Positions 37,201 through 46,300 of a stretch of DNA of 64,000 nucleotides are shown here, one piece after another. A program made the position numbers and the translations under genes. Under the pieces are notes generated by a model. The model saw only the letters and a list, made by a program, of their open reading frames with translations. It was not told where the DNA came from and did not search any database. Source of the DNA: Dysidea avara. Taxonomy: Eukaryota; Porifera; Demospongiae; Dictyoceratida; Dysideidae. The first letter of the stretch is position 1. Every line of letters starts with the position of its first letter. Where the stretch lies: assembly GCF_963678975.1 (NCBI RefSeq), contig NC_089275.1:16690220-16754219 (forward strand), written 5' to 3'.

Positions 37201-39584
37201 CATCACGGTGGATTACTAATTTCTTGATTTGAGGTAGTTTTCTTGTATGCTTATTGATAAGGCAATTAATTGCGTGGGCAACTGATAATTGTACAGTGTT
37301 TGTTACAGCTTTTCAACCAAACCTTTTCATGAAAAAGCAAGCCAAGTAGTCATAAACTTATTTCTTGAGGAACAACTGCACTACCATTTAATTACAAAGG
37401 ATTCATGTGCTCTAATATATTAGAATACACACGGAGCAATTGCAGCAATACTTGGAAAACAGTAACAAAGGCTTTGTTTCGCTACTTTGTTAGCTCAACT
37501 AAGTTACTGATTAGGTTAACTAAGTTATTAGCTACTGGAAACTTAGCTAGAGATGGTTTAATAAAAGTGGCGAGTATCTACTGTGGTATCTGCATGTACC
37601 TTGTATTACCGATACCAATCCGATACTAATATCACTGGTATTGGCATCAATACCAAAATGTCCTGACGAAAACACAGTTGTCCAGACATATATACTAAAG
37701 GTGGACAGATACCGATACCGGTATCTGTATCAGTCCACCTTTAGTATACAACTGTGTTTTCGTCAGGACATTTTGTGCTGCACTTAGATAAAAAATATGT
37801 GGCGCAAAAACATTTTACACACTTTATAAAATTACTTCCATATTCAGTGAAAGACACAAATTGTAATACATCACTAGATCTACCTTTTCATGAACAGTAC
37901 AATTTTATCTTTCAATTATTTCTGTACGATGAAGCAAGCTTGAGTTACATGTGTTTGTTTACATTGAGGCATTTCTAAGCTTTATTTTCTATAGGCATTG
38001 TACAAATCAATTGTTTTGCTTCTTTTTCACTTCCCTTTCATACACATATGTTGACGGTAGGCTTACCTAGACCTTCAGGAGTATCCCCTAGATCCCTCCA
38101 CCTGTAACCTACTCCATAATCATCAACCAGTTGCCTGGCAACAGAAGCAATCACCTCGGGCACAAGACCAATCTGACTGCAATTCTCAATTAGAATCTCT
38201 ATTACAGATGTTGATGCTTCCAAGGGTGTTTCACGGCCACTTGAGGTAGAACGACTGGCAACAGTTGCCATGGTAGTAGCAGTAGTCATTGGTAACAGGT
38301 TTGGTGCCATCACTAGTGCTAGGTTGACAGTGTCCATCAAATTGCAATCAGAATGAATACTGACTTGGTGTAGAAAATGACACAAGACCTATTAGGTAGG
38401 CTAAGGTGCATAAGTGATTTTACACATATGTACACACATAGTCCATGCACATATACATCAGGGGCTTCCCTAAAGAGAGGTAAAGCAGTGGTGCTGCACT
38501 GCTCTACTTCATTTTTGATGCGGTAAAAGAAATGTATATAATTTATTTAAAAAATGACTTTGATGTTGGTAGCAAACTGACAATTTTACTGCTCTACTTT
38601 ATTTTGCTGGGACAGCTCTGTACATGTACTTACAAGGCACTATAATCAAACCCTAACTGTAAGTGTCACTACATTCAATAAAAGATTATACAAGGCAATG
38701 GATCTACATAGCAAAAACAACAGCTGGCTTTCACTGGTCTTATCATGTGTGACCTTTTCATAAACTAACCAACAAACACCACAAAGACATACAAGTACAC
38801 ACATCACACCATTTATAATATCTATTATCTAACCTTGACACAGTTTAAATGTGCTTCAGGCAGCAGAAGACATAACAACATTATACAGTTCACTTTCCTC
38901 TTGTATGGGAATGCATGAGTGCTGGCAAAGACTGGAGCTAGGTGATTGGTAAGCAAAGGATCGGGCAGCTCACGAAGGAATAGCTTCAACAGGCAGGCAA
39001 CATCATGTGGCTTGTGGTGATCAGCTATACTGCCTCCAGCTTGTATATAAGCCTATAAGAAACAGCAAATGTACAAAATGGCTACTTCATCAATGCACAA
39101 ACATACATGCACATTCATATAGCTGACACTATTATCAGTAAGCTTCACCTTAATTTCCTTTAGCCTGGTTAGAGAGCCAGCTTTACGGAAGATACCTTCT
39201 AAGGTAAGATAATCTTGAAGAAAATTGATGGCATCAGCCAAAAACTTGGGTACAGCCACATCATGATGCCCACACTGTACAACACTACACCTCCAGGTGC
39301 TGCTGAGTGGCACACCAAACACTGAATTCTGGAGAAAAAAGTCTAATATGATAGATATTTAGGATGCTGTTTGTCACTTTTCGGCCTGTGCTTTTACACA
39401 CGTTTTAATTGTATAATAGTACCAACGATAAATAAGCACTTACCCCATCGAGATATTGTGGACTAGGATTTCTCCTAGAAGTACAGGGAGATGGCGCGCT
39501 CAAATTGACCCCATCTTTCTCTAATGCCTGGTACGCGGCGTGTGTCACGCTCTCCCTGTTATCAAACTCAGTAATATCCTCCAT
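22717..39584 (-). CDS. ARHGAP11-like Rho GTPase-activating protein, 12 exons
   Basis: A RhoGAP protein of 1345 codons; it should accelerate GTP hydrolysis by Rho-family GTPases. Exons (reverse strand): 39444-39584, 39149-39328, 38834-39052, 38067-38388, 31767-31874, 31195-31420, 28333-28427, 26836-28129, 24862-25280, 23915-24521, 23660-23801 and 22717-23001. All junctions are GT-AG and one frame runs through. The RhoGAP domain spans about residues 50-285, with FGVPL at 51, the arginine finger in EGIFRKAGS (R95), LLKLFLRELPDPLL in exon 3 and NLALVMAPNLL (N202, N210). The tail is long, Ser/Thr-rich and low in recognised domains. Exon 6 has SSPLVAAKRK and exon 7 GRLFRTPLTVKATKK, resembling the post-GAP region of ARHGAP11A/MP-GAP, a mitotic RhoA GAP. 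The start is the first ATG in exon 1, head-to-head with the CIB gene. Intron 4 is about 6 kb and full of transposons. Orthology to ARHGAP11 is inferred from domain order and tail motifs. Confidence 0.88.
23244..23623. mobile_element. MITE in RhoGAP intron 11, copy 1 (TATA-type target)
   Basis: The ends GTATGTTCACGTTGAGCTG and its exact complement CAGCTCAACGTGAACATAC form terminal inverted repeats of at least 24 bp. TATA lies at the left and TATG at the right. The pseudogene copy has an empty site (CCATATAGTACTG near 4940), so this insertion postdates the duplication. A relative lies at 41998-42376. Confidence 0.85.
25480..25910. mobile_element. hAT-like MITE in RhoGAP intron 8, right end decayed
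   Basis: This is the counterpart of 6723-7168, starting TAGTGTTCCACCAATAC after CTATATTG (25472-25479). The right terminal repeat is missing: the sequence passes from CCGATTATCA directly into TATTGTG. It contains the dispersed 19-bp motif at 25618-25636. Confidence 0.65.
26836..28129 (-). CDS. exon 8 of the RhoGAP gene: long Ser/Thr/Asp-rich tail
   Basis: This exon of 1294 nt encodes about 431 residues with no recognised fold. It is rich in Ser, Thr and acidic residues and has repeated ST-rich patches (TTASTSATTSAANS) and short basic-proline motifs (TRRPFKKAG). It joins exon 7 and exon 9 in frame (phases 1 and 2). Its 3' part is the portion copied in the pseudogene. Confidence 0.82.
28192..28322. 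repeat. alternating purine-pyrimidine minisatellite
   Basis: CA/CG tracts in a roughly 24-26-bp unit with core CGCGCATGTG repeat about five times in the intron between exons 7 and 8 of the RhoGAP gene. Strict CA/CG/TG alternation is the classic Z-DNA-prone composition. Confidence 0.85.
28333..28427 (-). CDS. exon 7 of the RhoGAP gene, tandem (NAGNAG) acceptor
   Basis: The exon is bounded by a GTAAGTG donor. Its acceptor is ambiguous: both 28427 and 28424 follow an AG in a GCAGCAG tandem, and both keep the frame, differing by a single residue. It encodes the basic segment GRLFRTPLTVKATKKSILRR. Its donor borders the CA/CG minisatellite at 28192-28322. Confidence 0.7.
28438..29350. other. intronic non-coding stretch
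   Basis: No exon fits here. A weak stem (GTATACACATATCAGGAGCT with AGCTCCTGTGTATAC) lies at about 29159-29221. Confidence 0.35.
29351..30146. mobile_element. MITE with TTAGGGACCCAAG ends, split by a nested MITE
   Basis: TTAGGGACCCAAGAATAAAA at the left is mirrored by TTTTATTCTTGGGTCCCTAA-type sequence at the right. A TA dinucleotide at each terminus fits a TA target, as in Tc1/mariner-type MITEs (inference). The element is interrupted by the hAT-type MITE at 29407-29961. Confidence 0.75.
29407..29961. mobile_element. hAT-type MITE nested in another MITE (perfect TSD CCTATACA)
   Basis: It starts CAGAGTTGGGGTAGTTAC and ends GTTACCCCCAACTCTG. CCTATACA occurs exactly on both sides (29399-29406 and 29962-29969). 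The inside is dominated by GTAAC/GTTAC words, like the 33309 family. Confidence 0.9.
30147..31194. other. intronic non-coding stretch
   Basis: Intron 6 of the RhoGAP gene. I see no exon, hairpin or clear mobile element. Confidence 0.35.
31916..32570. mobile_element. MITE with TTGTGACC ends in RhoGAP intron 4
   Basis: TTGTGACCTAATTTTAGAAA at the left mirrors CCAAAATTCGGTCACAA at the right, and AACCGTC/GACGGTT extends the inverted repeat. The interior resembles that of the element at 45505-46151 (ACCAAGGTATAGTTTT, GAAACAAAGATTTT). Confidence 0.7.
32571..33308. other. intronic non-coding stretch
   Basis: Part of RhoGAP intron 4 with no recognised structure, apart from a partial match to the dispersed 19-bp motif near 32700. 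Confidence 0.3.
33309..33774 (+). mobile_element. hAT-type MITE, GTTAC-rich family
   Basis: CAGTGTTGGGCAAGTTAC at the left mirrors GTTACTCCCAACACTG at the right. It is flanked by CATACAAG (33301-33308) and CACACAAG (33775-33782), an 8-bp duplication with one change. It is closely related to 13430-13813, including a shared AAGCTGTCACGTGTGAAAC core. Confidence 0.9.
33802..34496. mobile_element. piggyBac-type MITE flanked by TTAA
   Basis: CCCTTTAAGGACC and GGTCCTTAAAGGG form the ends, each directly bordered by TTAA (33798-33801 and 34497-34500). The TTAA target and CCC-beginning ends are the piggyBac hallmark. Inside, GGACGTAATATTACGGC occurs twice near the right end. No transposase is present. 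Confidence 0.88.
34677..35327. mobile_element. second piggyBac-type MITE, right TTAA mutated
   Basis: TTAA then CCCTTTCATGGCTG at the left mirrors CAGCCATGAAAGGG at the right, which is followed by ATAA instead of TTAA. It lies only 177 bp from the preceding TTAA element and shares the CCCTTT start but not the interior. Confidence 0.8.
35328..36986. other. intronic non-coding stretch with transposon ends
   Basis: No exon. A CAAGGGCGTAGGGAGGGG end near 35568 and a CCTGGCTATGCCCCTG end near 36796-36811 look like hAT-type termini but do not share flanking repeats. The dispersed 19-bp motif occurs at 35798-35816, with variants near 35822 and 35985. Confidence 0.4.
36987..37745. mobile_element. 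probable hAT-like remnant with GATGGACTGATAC ends
   Basis: AGATGGACTGATACCAC at the left resembles the complement of the right end (GTATCAGTCCACCTTTAGTA). The interior repeats CCGATAC words as in the other CCGAT-type elements. No clear target duplication was found. Confidence 0.45.
37654..37775. repeat. 122-bp palindrome in RhoGAP intron 4
   Basis: CAAAATGTCCTGACGAAAAC at the left end mirrors GTTTTCGTCAGGACATTTTG at the right. An inner palindrome (ACTAAAGGTGGACAGATACC with its complement) fills the centre. A 10-nt insertion in the left arm is the only large interruption. Confidence 0.8.
38067..39328 (-). CDS. exons 2-4 of the RhoGAP gene: catalytic RhoGAP domain
   Basis: Three exons (39149-39328, 38834-39052, 38067-38388) hold the whole GAP fold. 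The arginine finger lies in exon 2, the RELPDPLL helix in exon 3 and the Asn-containing NLALVMAPNLL segment in exon 4. None of these is present in the pseudogene copy, so that copy could never have encoded a GAP. Confidence 0.88.
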
Positions 39585-40055
39585 CAGTAGTCAACCCCCA
39601 AACAGAAACGAACCAAACTGGCAAATTCAAACTCAAAGCCGTGGAAAATGTGAACAAACTTTTTTGAATTACGGGATTCACATTGATTGGCTATTTTTGA
39701 GTAGATCACGTGATTTAAACAAGCGTGGTGTGAAAATTTTGTTGGTTGTGGCTTTGACTTTTCAGTGGCGACGTTGGGGGGTGATTCTGGTGTACAAGAC
39801 CAGGTAAGGTATAACGTTCATTACTAGTGTGTGTATTACTTCGTATTGGATTTGCGCCATGTTAAAAGTAACTGTTACGTCGTTTGTGGATCTCCGTGAC
39901 CCTTTTGTTTATTTTGTCCCTTTACGAACGTTATTAAGTGATGCGCTAGAATGTATGTGTTGAAAACAACAGTCGTGTTGTGAATGTTTCTGCCAACATA
40001 GATAATAGACACCCCATACTATGCTGCCAATGTATTTACATTTTGCTTATAATAG
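39585..40055. promoter_or_regulatory. bidirectional promoter and CIB 5' UTR intron
   Basis: The RhoGAP ATG (39584, minus) and the CIB transcript (plus) diverge from this segment. It holds ATTGG (inverted CCAAT) near 39686 and the palindrome ATCACGTGAT at 39705-39714. A CAG/GTAAGG donor at 39803/39804 and an ATAG acceptor at 40055 support a non-coding first exon and a 252-bp 5' UTR intron for the CIB gene. Confidence 0.55.
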
Positions 40056-40069
40056 GATCACGTGAAATC

Positions 40070-40633
40070 ATGGGTGGTAAACAAAGCGTCTTTACTGAAG
40101 AGCAGTTAGAGCAATATCAGGATTGTTCATTCTTCACCAAGAAGGAAATACTGCACATCTGGAGACGTTTTGCTGGACTCAGTCCTAATCGAATTGACCC
40201 CAGAAATGGAGAGGCAAATGAGTTACGTCTCAACTACGAAGAGATAAAAGAAATGCCTGAATTGAAAGAGAATCCATTTAAGGATCGAATGTGTCAAGTT
40301 TTCTCAACAAATGGTGATGGAAGTTTATCCTTTGAGGACTTTTTGGACATGTTCTCTGTGTTTAGTGAGGCAGCCCCTTGGGACTTAAAGGCAACATATG
40401 CATTCCGTATCTATGATTTTGATGAAGACAATTTTATTGACAAGAATGACCTAGAGTTGACAGTTAAACGTCTGACAAATGATGAACTTACTGAGCAAGA
40501 AATCAATATTATTACACAGAGGGTGATGGCTGAATCGGACCTTGACCATGACCAGAAATTGTCATATGTTGAGTTTGAGCACATTATTTCACGGTCACCA
40601 GATTTCGTCAATGTGTTTCATATCAGAATATAA
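40070..40633 (+). CDS. CIB2/CIB3-like calcium and integrin-binding protein
   Basis: An intact 187-residue EF-hand protein in one coding exon, the same length as vertebrate CIB2. It opens MGGKQSVFT, with Gly2 and Ser6 fitting N-myristoylation, and ends FHIRI, both CIB2/3 signatures. The first two EF-hands are degenerate (NGDGSLSFEDF near 81). EF3 has a full loop at 116-127 (D, D, D, D with Asp at position 12, as is usual in CIBs) and EF4 at 157-168 (DLDHDQKLSYVE). MPELKENPF near 62 and NFLDMFSV-like FLDMFSVFSE near 91 are other family blocks. CIB proteins bind Ca2+ or Mg2+ and dock on membrane partners; the partner here is unknown. The start at 40070 is fixed by the myristoyl motif; the frame upstream to 39980 would be in the 5' UTR intron. 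It shares a promoter with the RhoGAP gene. Confidence 0.93.
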   Translation: MGGKQSVFTEEQLEQYQDCSFFTKKEILHIWRRFAGLSPNRIDPRNGEANELRLNYEEIKEMPELKENPFKDRMCQVFSTNGDGSLSFEDFLDMFSVFSEAAPWDLKATYAFRIYDFDEDNFIDKNDLELTVKRLTNDELTEQEINIITQRVMAESDLDHDQKLSYVEFEHIISRSPDFVNVFHIRI

Positions 40634-41997
40634 CACTTCTCCTCAACCACAATGCAGTTTAAATATTGTACATAGTTTTTCAGGATGTGCATGTTCACAG
40701 TGTGTTACATAGAGTATACATATTTTTATCTCAAGGAATTTATTTGTTGTGCAAGACATGAGTTTGTACGTGATAACAGATGGTATACGTTGAAATGATG
40801 TGAAAAAGGTCTGATGCAAACTGGTTGAGATAGGGTATAGGACTGTTGGATGTGAGGTATGTAACTGAAATGTGGACATTTGTAAACACCTCAATCAGTA
40901 CAATATTGTCTGAAACTGGTCCAGCCAAAATTTCTATGCAGGTGGCTATATAAACCAATCACTCCACACACTGCCTGATCCATTAAGTATCTCCTACAGC
41001 CGCTGGCTTTGAACACATGAGGAGAAACAAGAAATGTAATAACTTGTCGCCAACCCCTTGTTCTAAAATATAATCAAGTGACACCACTCTGTCTTACTGT
41101 TTATAGAGAATCTAATGATTTTATTATATACAATTTTACATTTCCTCATCCTTGTGTATAAATGCTGTAGGGTATAGGTCTTACAGACCTCATGAATAGA
41201 AACTGTCTGATATAATGCTGTTCCACTGTACAAGGACCAGCTGACAGCTTTAACAGTAAAATCCCTCAAGCTATGGGATCCACTGGAGTAAATTAATCTA
41301 CATTATGGGCAGATATGCAATTGCTAACTTCTTCCAACACAAAACGCACCATTTAGCCATGTCACGATCAGTCAGATACATTATACAGCACCCATCTAGT
41401 AAGTTCACCTGTACAAACTGGCCATGATACTAGTAACAATATGTCATTTGACCACCCACCTGTTTTAAAAGGTGAAAAAAATTGATCGAAACATGACCAG
41501 AATAAACAGGTTGTACTATTCACAGTCGTCCCACACTACTACTGTTATTCACTTGTATTTAAATCTCAATTCAGATTTGATCACTTTGTAACAAATGTGC
41601 AAGTGCATAAATCTCAATAAATTATACAATTGCAAGTGTCATTCAATATACCTGTTGTAAAAAGTAAACAGTTAAAGTGTACAAATACAATGGTCCAACT
41701 CTTTCTAAAAATACACTGTATGACACTCACACATGTACATTTTGTTACACGAGTTTACATAAGCCAAATCTATCATAAATAGTCAATAAATATAAAATAA
41801 TGCTGCGTTACGCAGCCAGGTGAAAAATTGAAGTAGAATACAAATATTAACACAGCTCTCAATCATCAGTACTAGCAGCCAATTCCCTACACAAACAAAA
41901 AGAAAAAAACATGCAAGATGTGCTGGAATAATTTGTTATGCATAATCACCAGAATGTACTCGTGTGCATATCAAACAGTACAGTTGTGCTGTTTATA
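40634..41997. other. 3' flank of the CIB gene, non-coding
   Basis: No supported gene. The CIB 3' UTR must begin here, but I saw no AATAAA close to the stop. Confidence 0.35.
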
Positions 41998-42376
41998 GTA
42001 TGTACACTTTGAGCTGGATCCTCAAAAACATTTAATAACCCATGGATGCAATTACACATGATCTTGAAATTTGGCTCGTTTGTAGTAGTGCTTAACCTGC
42101 TAAAAATAATTCTAAATCTTTTTGTTCAAATGTTTGATGTATTATTTACGATCAATCAAAATTGTCATCACACATTTCCTGTGGGAAGCCATAAAAGTAC
42201 AGTGTCGGTTACAGGTCTTTTTCAAACTTGTAACACAGTCAAACTGTACATGTCTTTTGTTGACACCTTTGCTGTTACCACTAATCATCTGGTTGGCTGA
42301 AATGTTAACTCTCTTGAGAAAAAATCCACTTTTAATTTTTAGTTATTTTTCAGGACCTAGCTTAACTTGTACATAC
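41998..42376. mobile_element. MITE, relative of 23244-23623
   Basis: It starts GTATGTACACTTTGAGCTGG after TATA and ends in CCTAGCTTAACTTGTACATAC. Interior sequence matches the 23244 element throughout (CATTTAATAACCCATGGATG, ATCATCTGGTTGGCTGAAAT). Divergence between the two is visible in the terminal repeats. Confidence 0.8.
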
Positions 42377-43036
42377 CATTGTAGGGTTCCCCCTAAAGTG
42401 ATGTGCTCCACTATAAAAGCCACATCATAGAAATATCATACGAGGTGAAAATCACCTTTATGGAATAATATTACTCCATTCAACATCAAGTATAGCATGA
42501 AATCACTTACAGGCGTCCGGATATTAAAAAATAAAATTGCCGCAACTCGAAATTTCATCTGCCTGCCTGACCGACCACATTCACAAGGCTAGAGGCCAAA
42601 TGAATCAGCACATGACCACCAGCAACTAACACACTGGTGAGATGTACCTTTTGTAGTTTCAACAAATATCTGCCTTCTGCGCTTTGCCATTTCTTTTATC
42701 TTCAATTAAATGGTTGTCTTCTTCATGCCAAGAAACCACACCAAGGCATTTATTTTCCGTATCAACACTTTCTTTGAAGAAACTGCCTCAAATAATAATC
42801 ATAACAGACTGTAGTATCTGTAGCAGCTAAGGTGCACTTTTAAAACAATTGCCACACACCCTTAAACAATCAGACCAAGCCACGACAATGATCTAACTCC
42901 ATAGGAAAACAAGGCATTGTGCATGCCCACTACCTTGATCTACTGTGTAGCTGAGTGGTGACATTGAGATACTATGTGTATTTCATGCTCTAACAAAAAG
43001 GTAACAAACTAGTGCAATAAAAAAAGTGAAGTAGAG
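42377..43036. other. non-coding stretch
   Basis: Between the MITE and the foldback; no exon or structured repeat seen. Confidence 0.3.
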
Positions 43037-43215
43037 TTCCAGCAATAAAAAGTAGTGACACATACAAGAGATGATGGTAGCTATGAGGGAAAATCCCTAC
43101 TTTGGCACTGTGAAAATCCCTACTTTGGCATTACTCCTACAATGGTGAGTTGGGATTTTTCCACATTGCTGCTTTCCCTCATCATCTCTTGTTTCACTAC
43201 TTTTTATTGCTGGAA
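43037..43215. repeat. 179-bp foldback element
   Basis: TTCCAGCAATAAAAAGTAGT at the left pairs with ACTACTTTTTATTGCTGGAA at the right, and the pairing continues through CAAGAGATGATG and CATCATCTCTTG. Inside, AAATCCCTACTTTGGCA is tandemly repeated twice. It lies just downstream of the mucolipin stop. Confidence 0.85.
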
Positions 43216-43396
43216 ACCTTAAATTAGATTAGTGCATCATTGCCCTAGCTACTCTGTATACAGGGGAGGCTCAGTCAATGAACTTCAATCCAGAAGTATA
43301 CCATTACTTTATATACACAACCATATATGCTTCCGTGTGTGTGAGAGTATACATGGCATGGCATAATACAGTACGTATGTGTGGTTCATTATTCAC

Positions 43397-46300
43397 TCAC
43401 TGCAGCTGCGAATTAGAATCCAGCCTGGGATATAGATGTGTTAAATGTTGTGGTTGATCATTGGTACTAGTACTGCCATAATTTGCGGCAACATTCATGG
43501 ATGAGTGTAGAGGATGCATCCTATTGTTCACGCCACTGTCTGCTGCATTGGAAGGAGAATTCCAAGATGGCGGCTCTTCAACCCTAACTAAGATTGGACT
43601 ACTTGATCTCATGTCAGCCAAACTATGAATGCGTCGATTTTCATGTTGGTCACCATGATGTAAGTGATGATGTTGCGTGTCTCCGTGATCATCTGATGAT
43701 ATAGAGTGAGCACGGACCCGGGGGATAGGAAACGGAGGGTCAGATGTTGGTGTGTGGATGACTTCCTCTTCTGCCCAGTCACGTAAATAACCATGGGAAC
43801 GTCTTCTCCATAATTCCTAGTCACAGATGAATTAAAAGTAATACGATTGAACTACAGGACACATACAAGCACACACAAACACACACACTAACCGTTAAAG
43901 TCTCATAGGTCTCACCGATCAAGCCAATGAACAAACTCAGCACAACATAAATGAAAAGAGAAATAAAGATATAGAGATAGATCTTGCTGAATATCCACAC
44001 AGGTGTGGACATGTTGGACATCTCCTCATAAGTATTGTACATGTCATCTCCATTGAGTAGAGAGAATAATGCTTCTGATGCAATGTATGGATTACGAAAC
44101 TGCATGGGACAAACACATACACATGTTAATTAAATAATCTGTTCTAAAGTGTTACACCCTCTTGACAATTCCCACTGTAGCTAACATGGTTGACCACATA
44201 TAAACATGCTGTAGCATGATTTGGCCACGTAGCTATATTGGTAAACCACACAATTAACCTTTGAATAACCATCAGTGACCACCACAAACCCCCATGAGAT
44301 TATGCAGTCACAGCATATTAAGCAAAAACACACTCACATTCAAGCACTGTAGTGCACACATGCACACAAAAGAGATCTTTAAGCTACAGACCCAATGAAC
44401 CATTGGGACATATCCTATGGAATATTGCCTCCCAGGTGATGGTGTGGGCACCAAAAGTCTAACTGTACTGTATATCATAAGCATACTATTCACAGTACAC
44501 AAACACACACACATGCCCACTAAACACACTTCACATTTACCTTAGGATGGTAGGGTCCCAATACTAGCCAACCACACAGCAGGAAGGCAATGTAGAATAT
44601 CATAGTACAAATGGCAAACCGGACCACACTGGGCATCGCCAACTGTAGAGTTATCAGTAGTACCTGTGGAATATGTGTGAACGTACATAATACACCTGTA
44701 GATACCTGATCCCTATAGTCATTCATAATACTTGTTTGGTTATTGTTTTGAAAGATACATGTATGAGTAGATACACCTGTAGATACCTGATCCCTATAGT
44801 CATTCATAATACTTGTTTGGTTATTGTTTTGAAAGATACATGTATGAGTAGTGGATCAGCAAGTACTGCATATAACAAAATAAATTATATCGTTGCTAAC
44901 GCAATAAAAGCATGAGACAATAACTGTATTGAGGCTATTTTTACACAATGTGATACATTGAGTTCATGTGTATATCATGATAAATTGTTTACAAAATACA
45001 ATACCATTAATAAAATCTTACAAATTACATGCAATAGGTTTTTTCACACCAAGACAGGAGCCTTTTGGCATACAGTACACTTGTCTGAAAGCATCTAGCA
45101 GGTAGGCAGTTAGTCAGTATATAATTCTCTTAAATATATTTGTGACTGGATTTGACAAAACCAGGCTTCCGCACACATCCAATTCTTCGACAGTAACCGC
45201 TTGTAACTTGAGCACTCAGATTGCTATTAATCTACAATTTTCACAAATGTCTTTCATTGCATTGTGCAATACCAGGTCAACATTTGAAAGTGATAGCTTA
45301 CTCCTACACTGAGTTAAGGTCCTTTAAATTCGCATATCTGGATGTGTGTGGAAGCCTGTTTTGTCAAATCCGGTCACAATTTTTAGACTACTGTAGCAGT
45401 TTATGGGTAGCATATTTAGCTGTTCTGGTGACATCTTAGGGCTTGACCAATACTGCCAAGACACTATGAAGGAGTTGTGAGGCTGGTTTCTAGTTAATAT
45501 ACATTTGTGACCATCTCAGCGAAAACCCATCTAGTTCACACAACTTCCGAATTTCTTTTTATTTCCTCAGCATTATCTGCATAGTCCAAGAAATGGTTCA
45601 CTAAAATTTCAGTCAATTATGGTGAGTAATTTTGGAATTACAGCACTAGAAATTAGAGAAAATCAATTTGTACAGTGACCATAATAAAAATTAACTACAG
45701 GCACTCACATTAGCAGCCATAACATCCGTTTGAATTAGTCTACAAAGTTGGGATTTGGCTTACAGTGTTCACCATGGATTGGCAGATCAACCAAGGTATA
45801 GTTTTAGCCATGCAGTCACTTGTGTATAGGTGTATGAAGGCAGTTTTATTGAAGAAACAGTGACGATTTTGTTTACATCTACCGCATCGTAATCAAACAC
45901 ACGTGACACGCAAATCATTGGGGCTACAGAAATGAAACAAAGATTTTCGAACTCCCCATGACTAGGCGAATAAGATGCTACATATAGATTCAATCGATTT
46001 AACACTTGCTTTCCTGAGTAATGGCTCGATTAAAACTTGCTTAAAAATTTCATAGTAACACGTGTAATTTCACCAATTTTTGTTCAATTTCGTTTTTCTC
46101 AATACGCATGCTTGTGCGAACTAGACGGGTTTTTGCTGAGATGGTCACATTTATAATTTTTATGAGAAATCGCAAATGTACATGATCCCTAATATACTAC
46201 TGTGTACCATATCAATATGTGACCGGATCTGCGAAAAGGGGCCTTATAGCCTTTCCAAGTTCCCAAGTTTTACTGATAATAACCACTCATGCATTCATCC

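Noticed and set aside
38460..38625. Possible hAT element with CAGGGGCTTCCC and GGGACAGCTCTG ends
   Set aside because: The ends mirror only partly and flanks do not give a convincing 8-bp duplication.
39505..39807. 100-codon plus-strand frame over RhoGAP exon 1 and the promoter
   Set aside because: It overlaps the RhoGAP first exon on the other strand and the CIB 5' UTR donor; no domain.
39980..40069. N-terminal extension of the CIB protein from an upstream in-frame ATG
   Set aside because: The segment lies in the predicted 5' UTR intron, and the internal start gives the family-typical myristoylation motif and exact family length.
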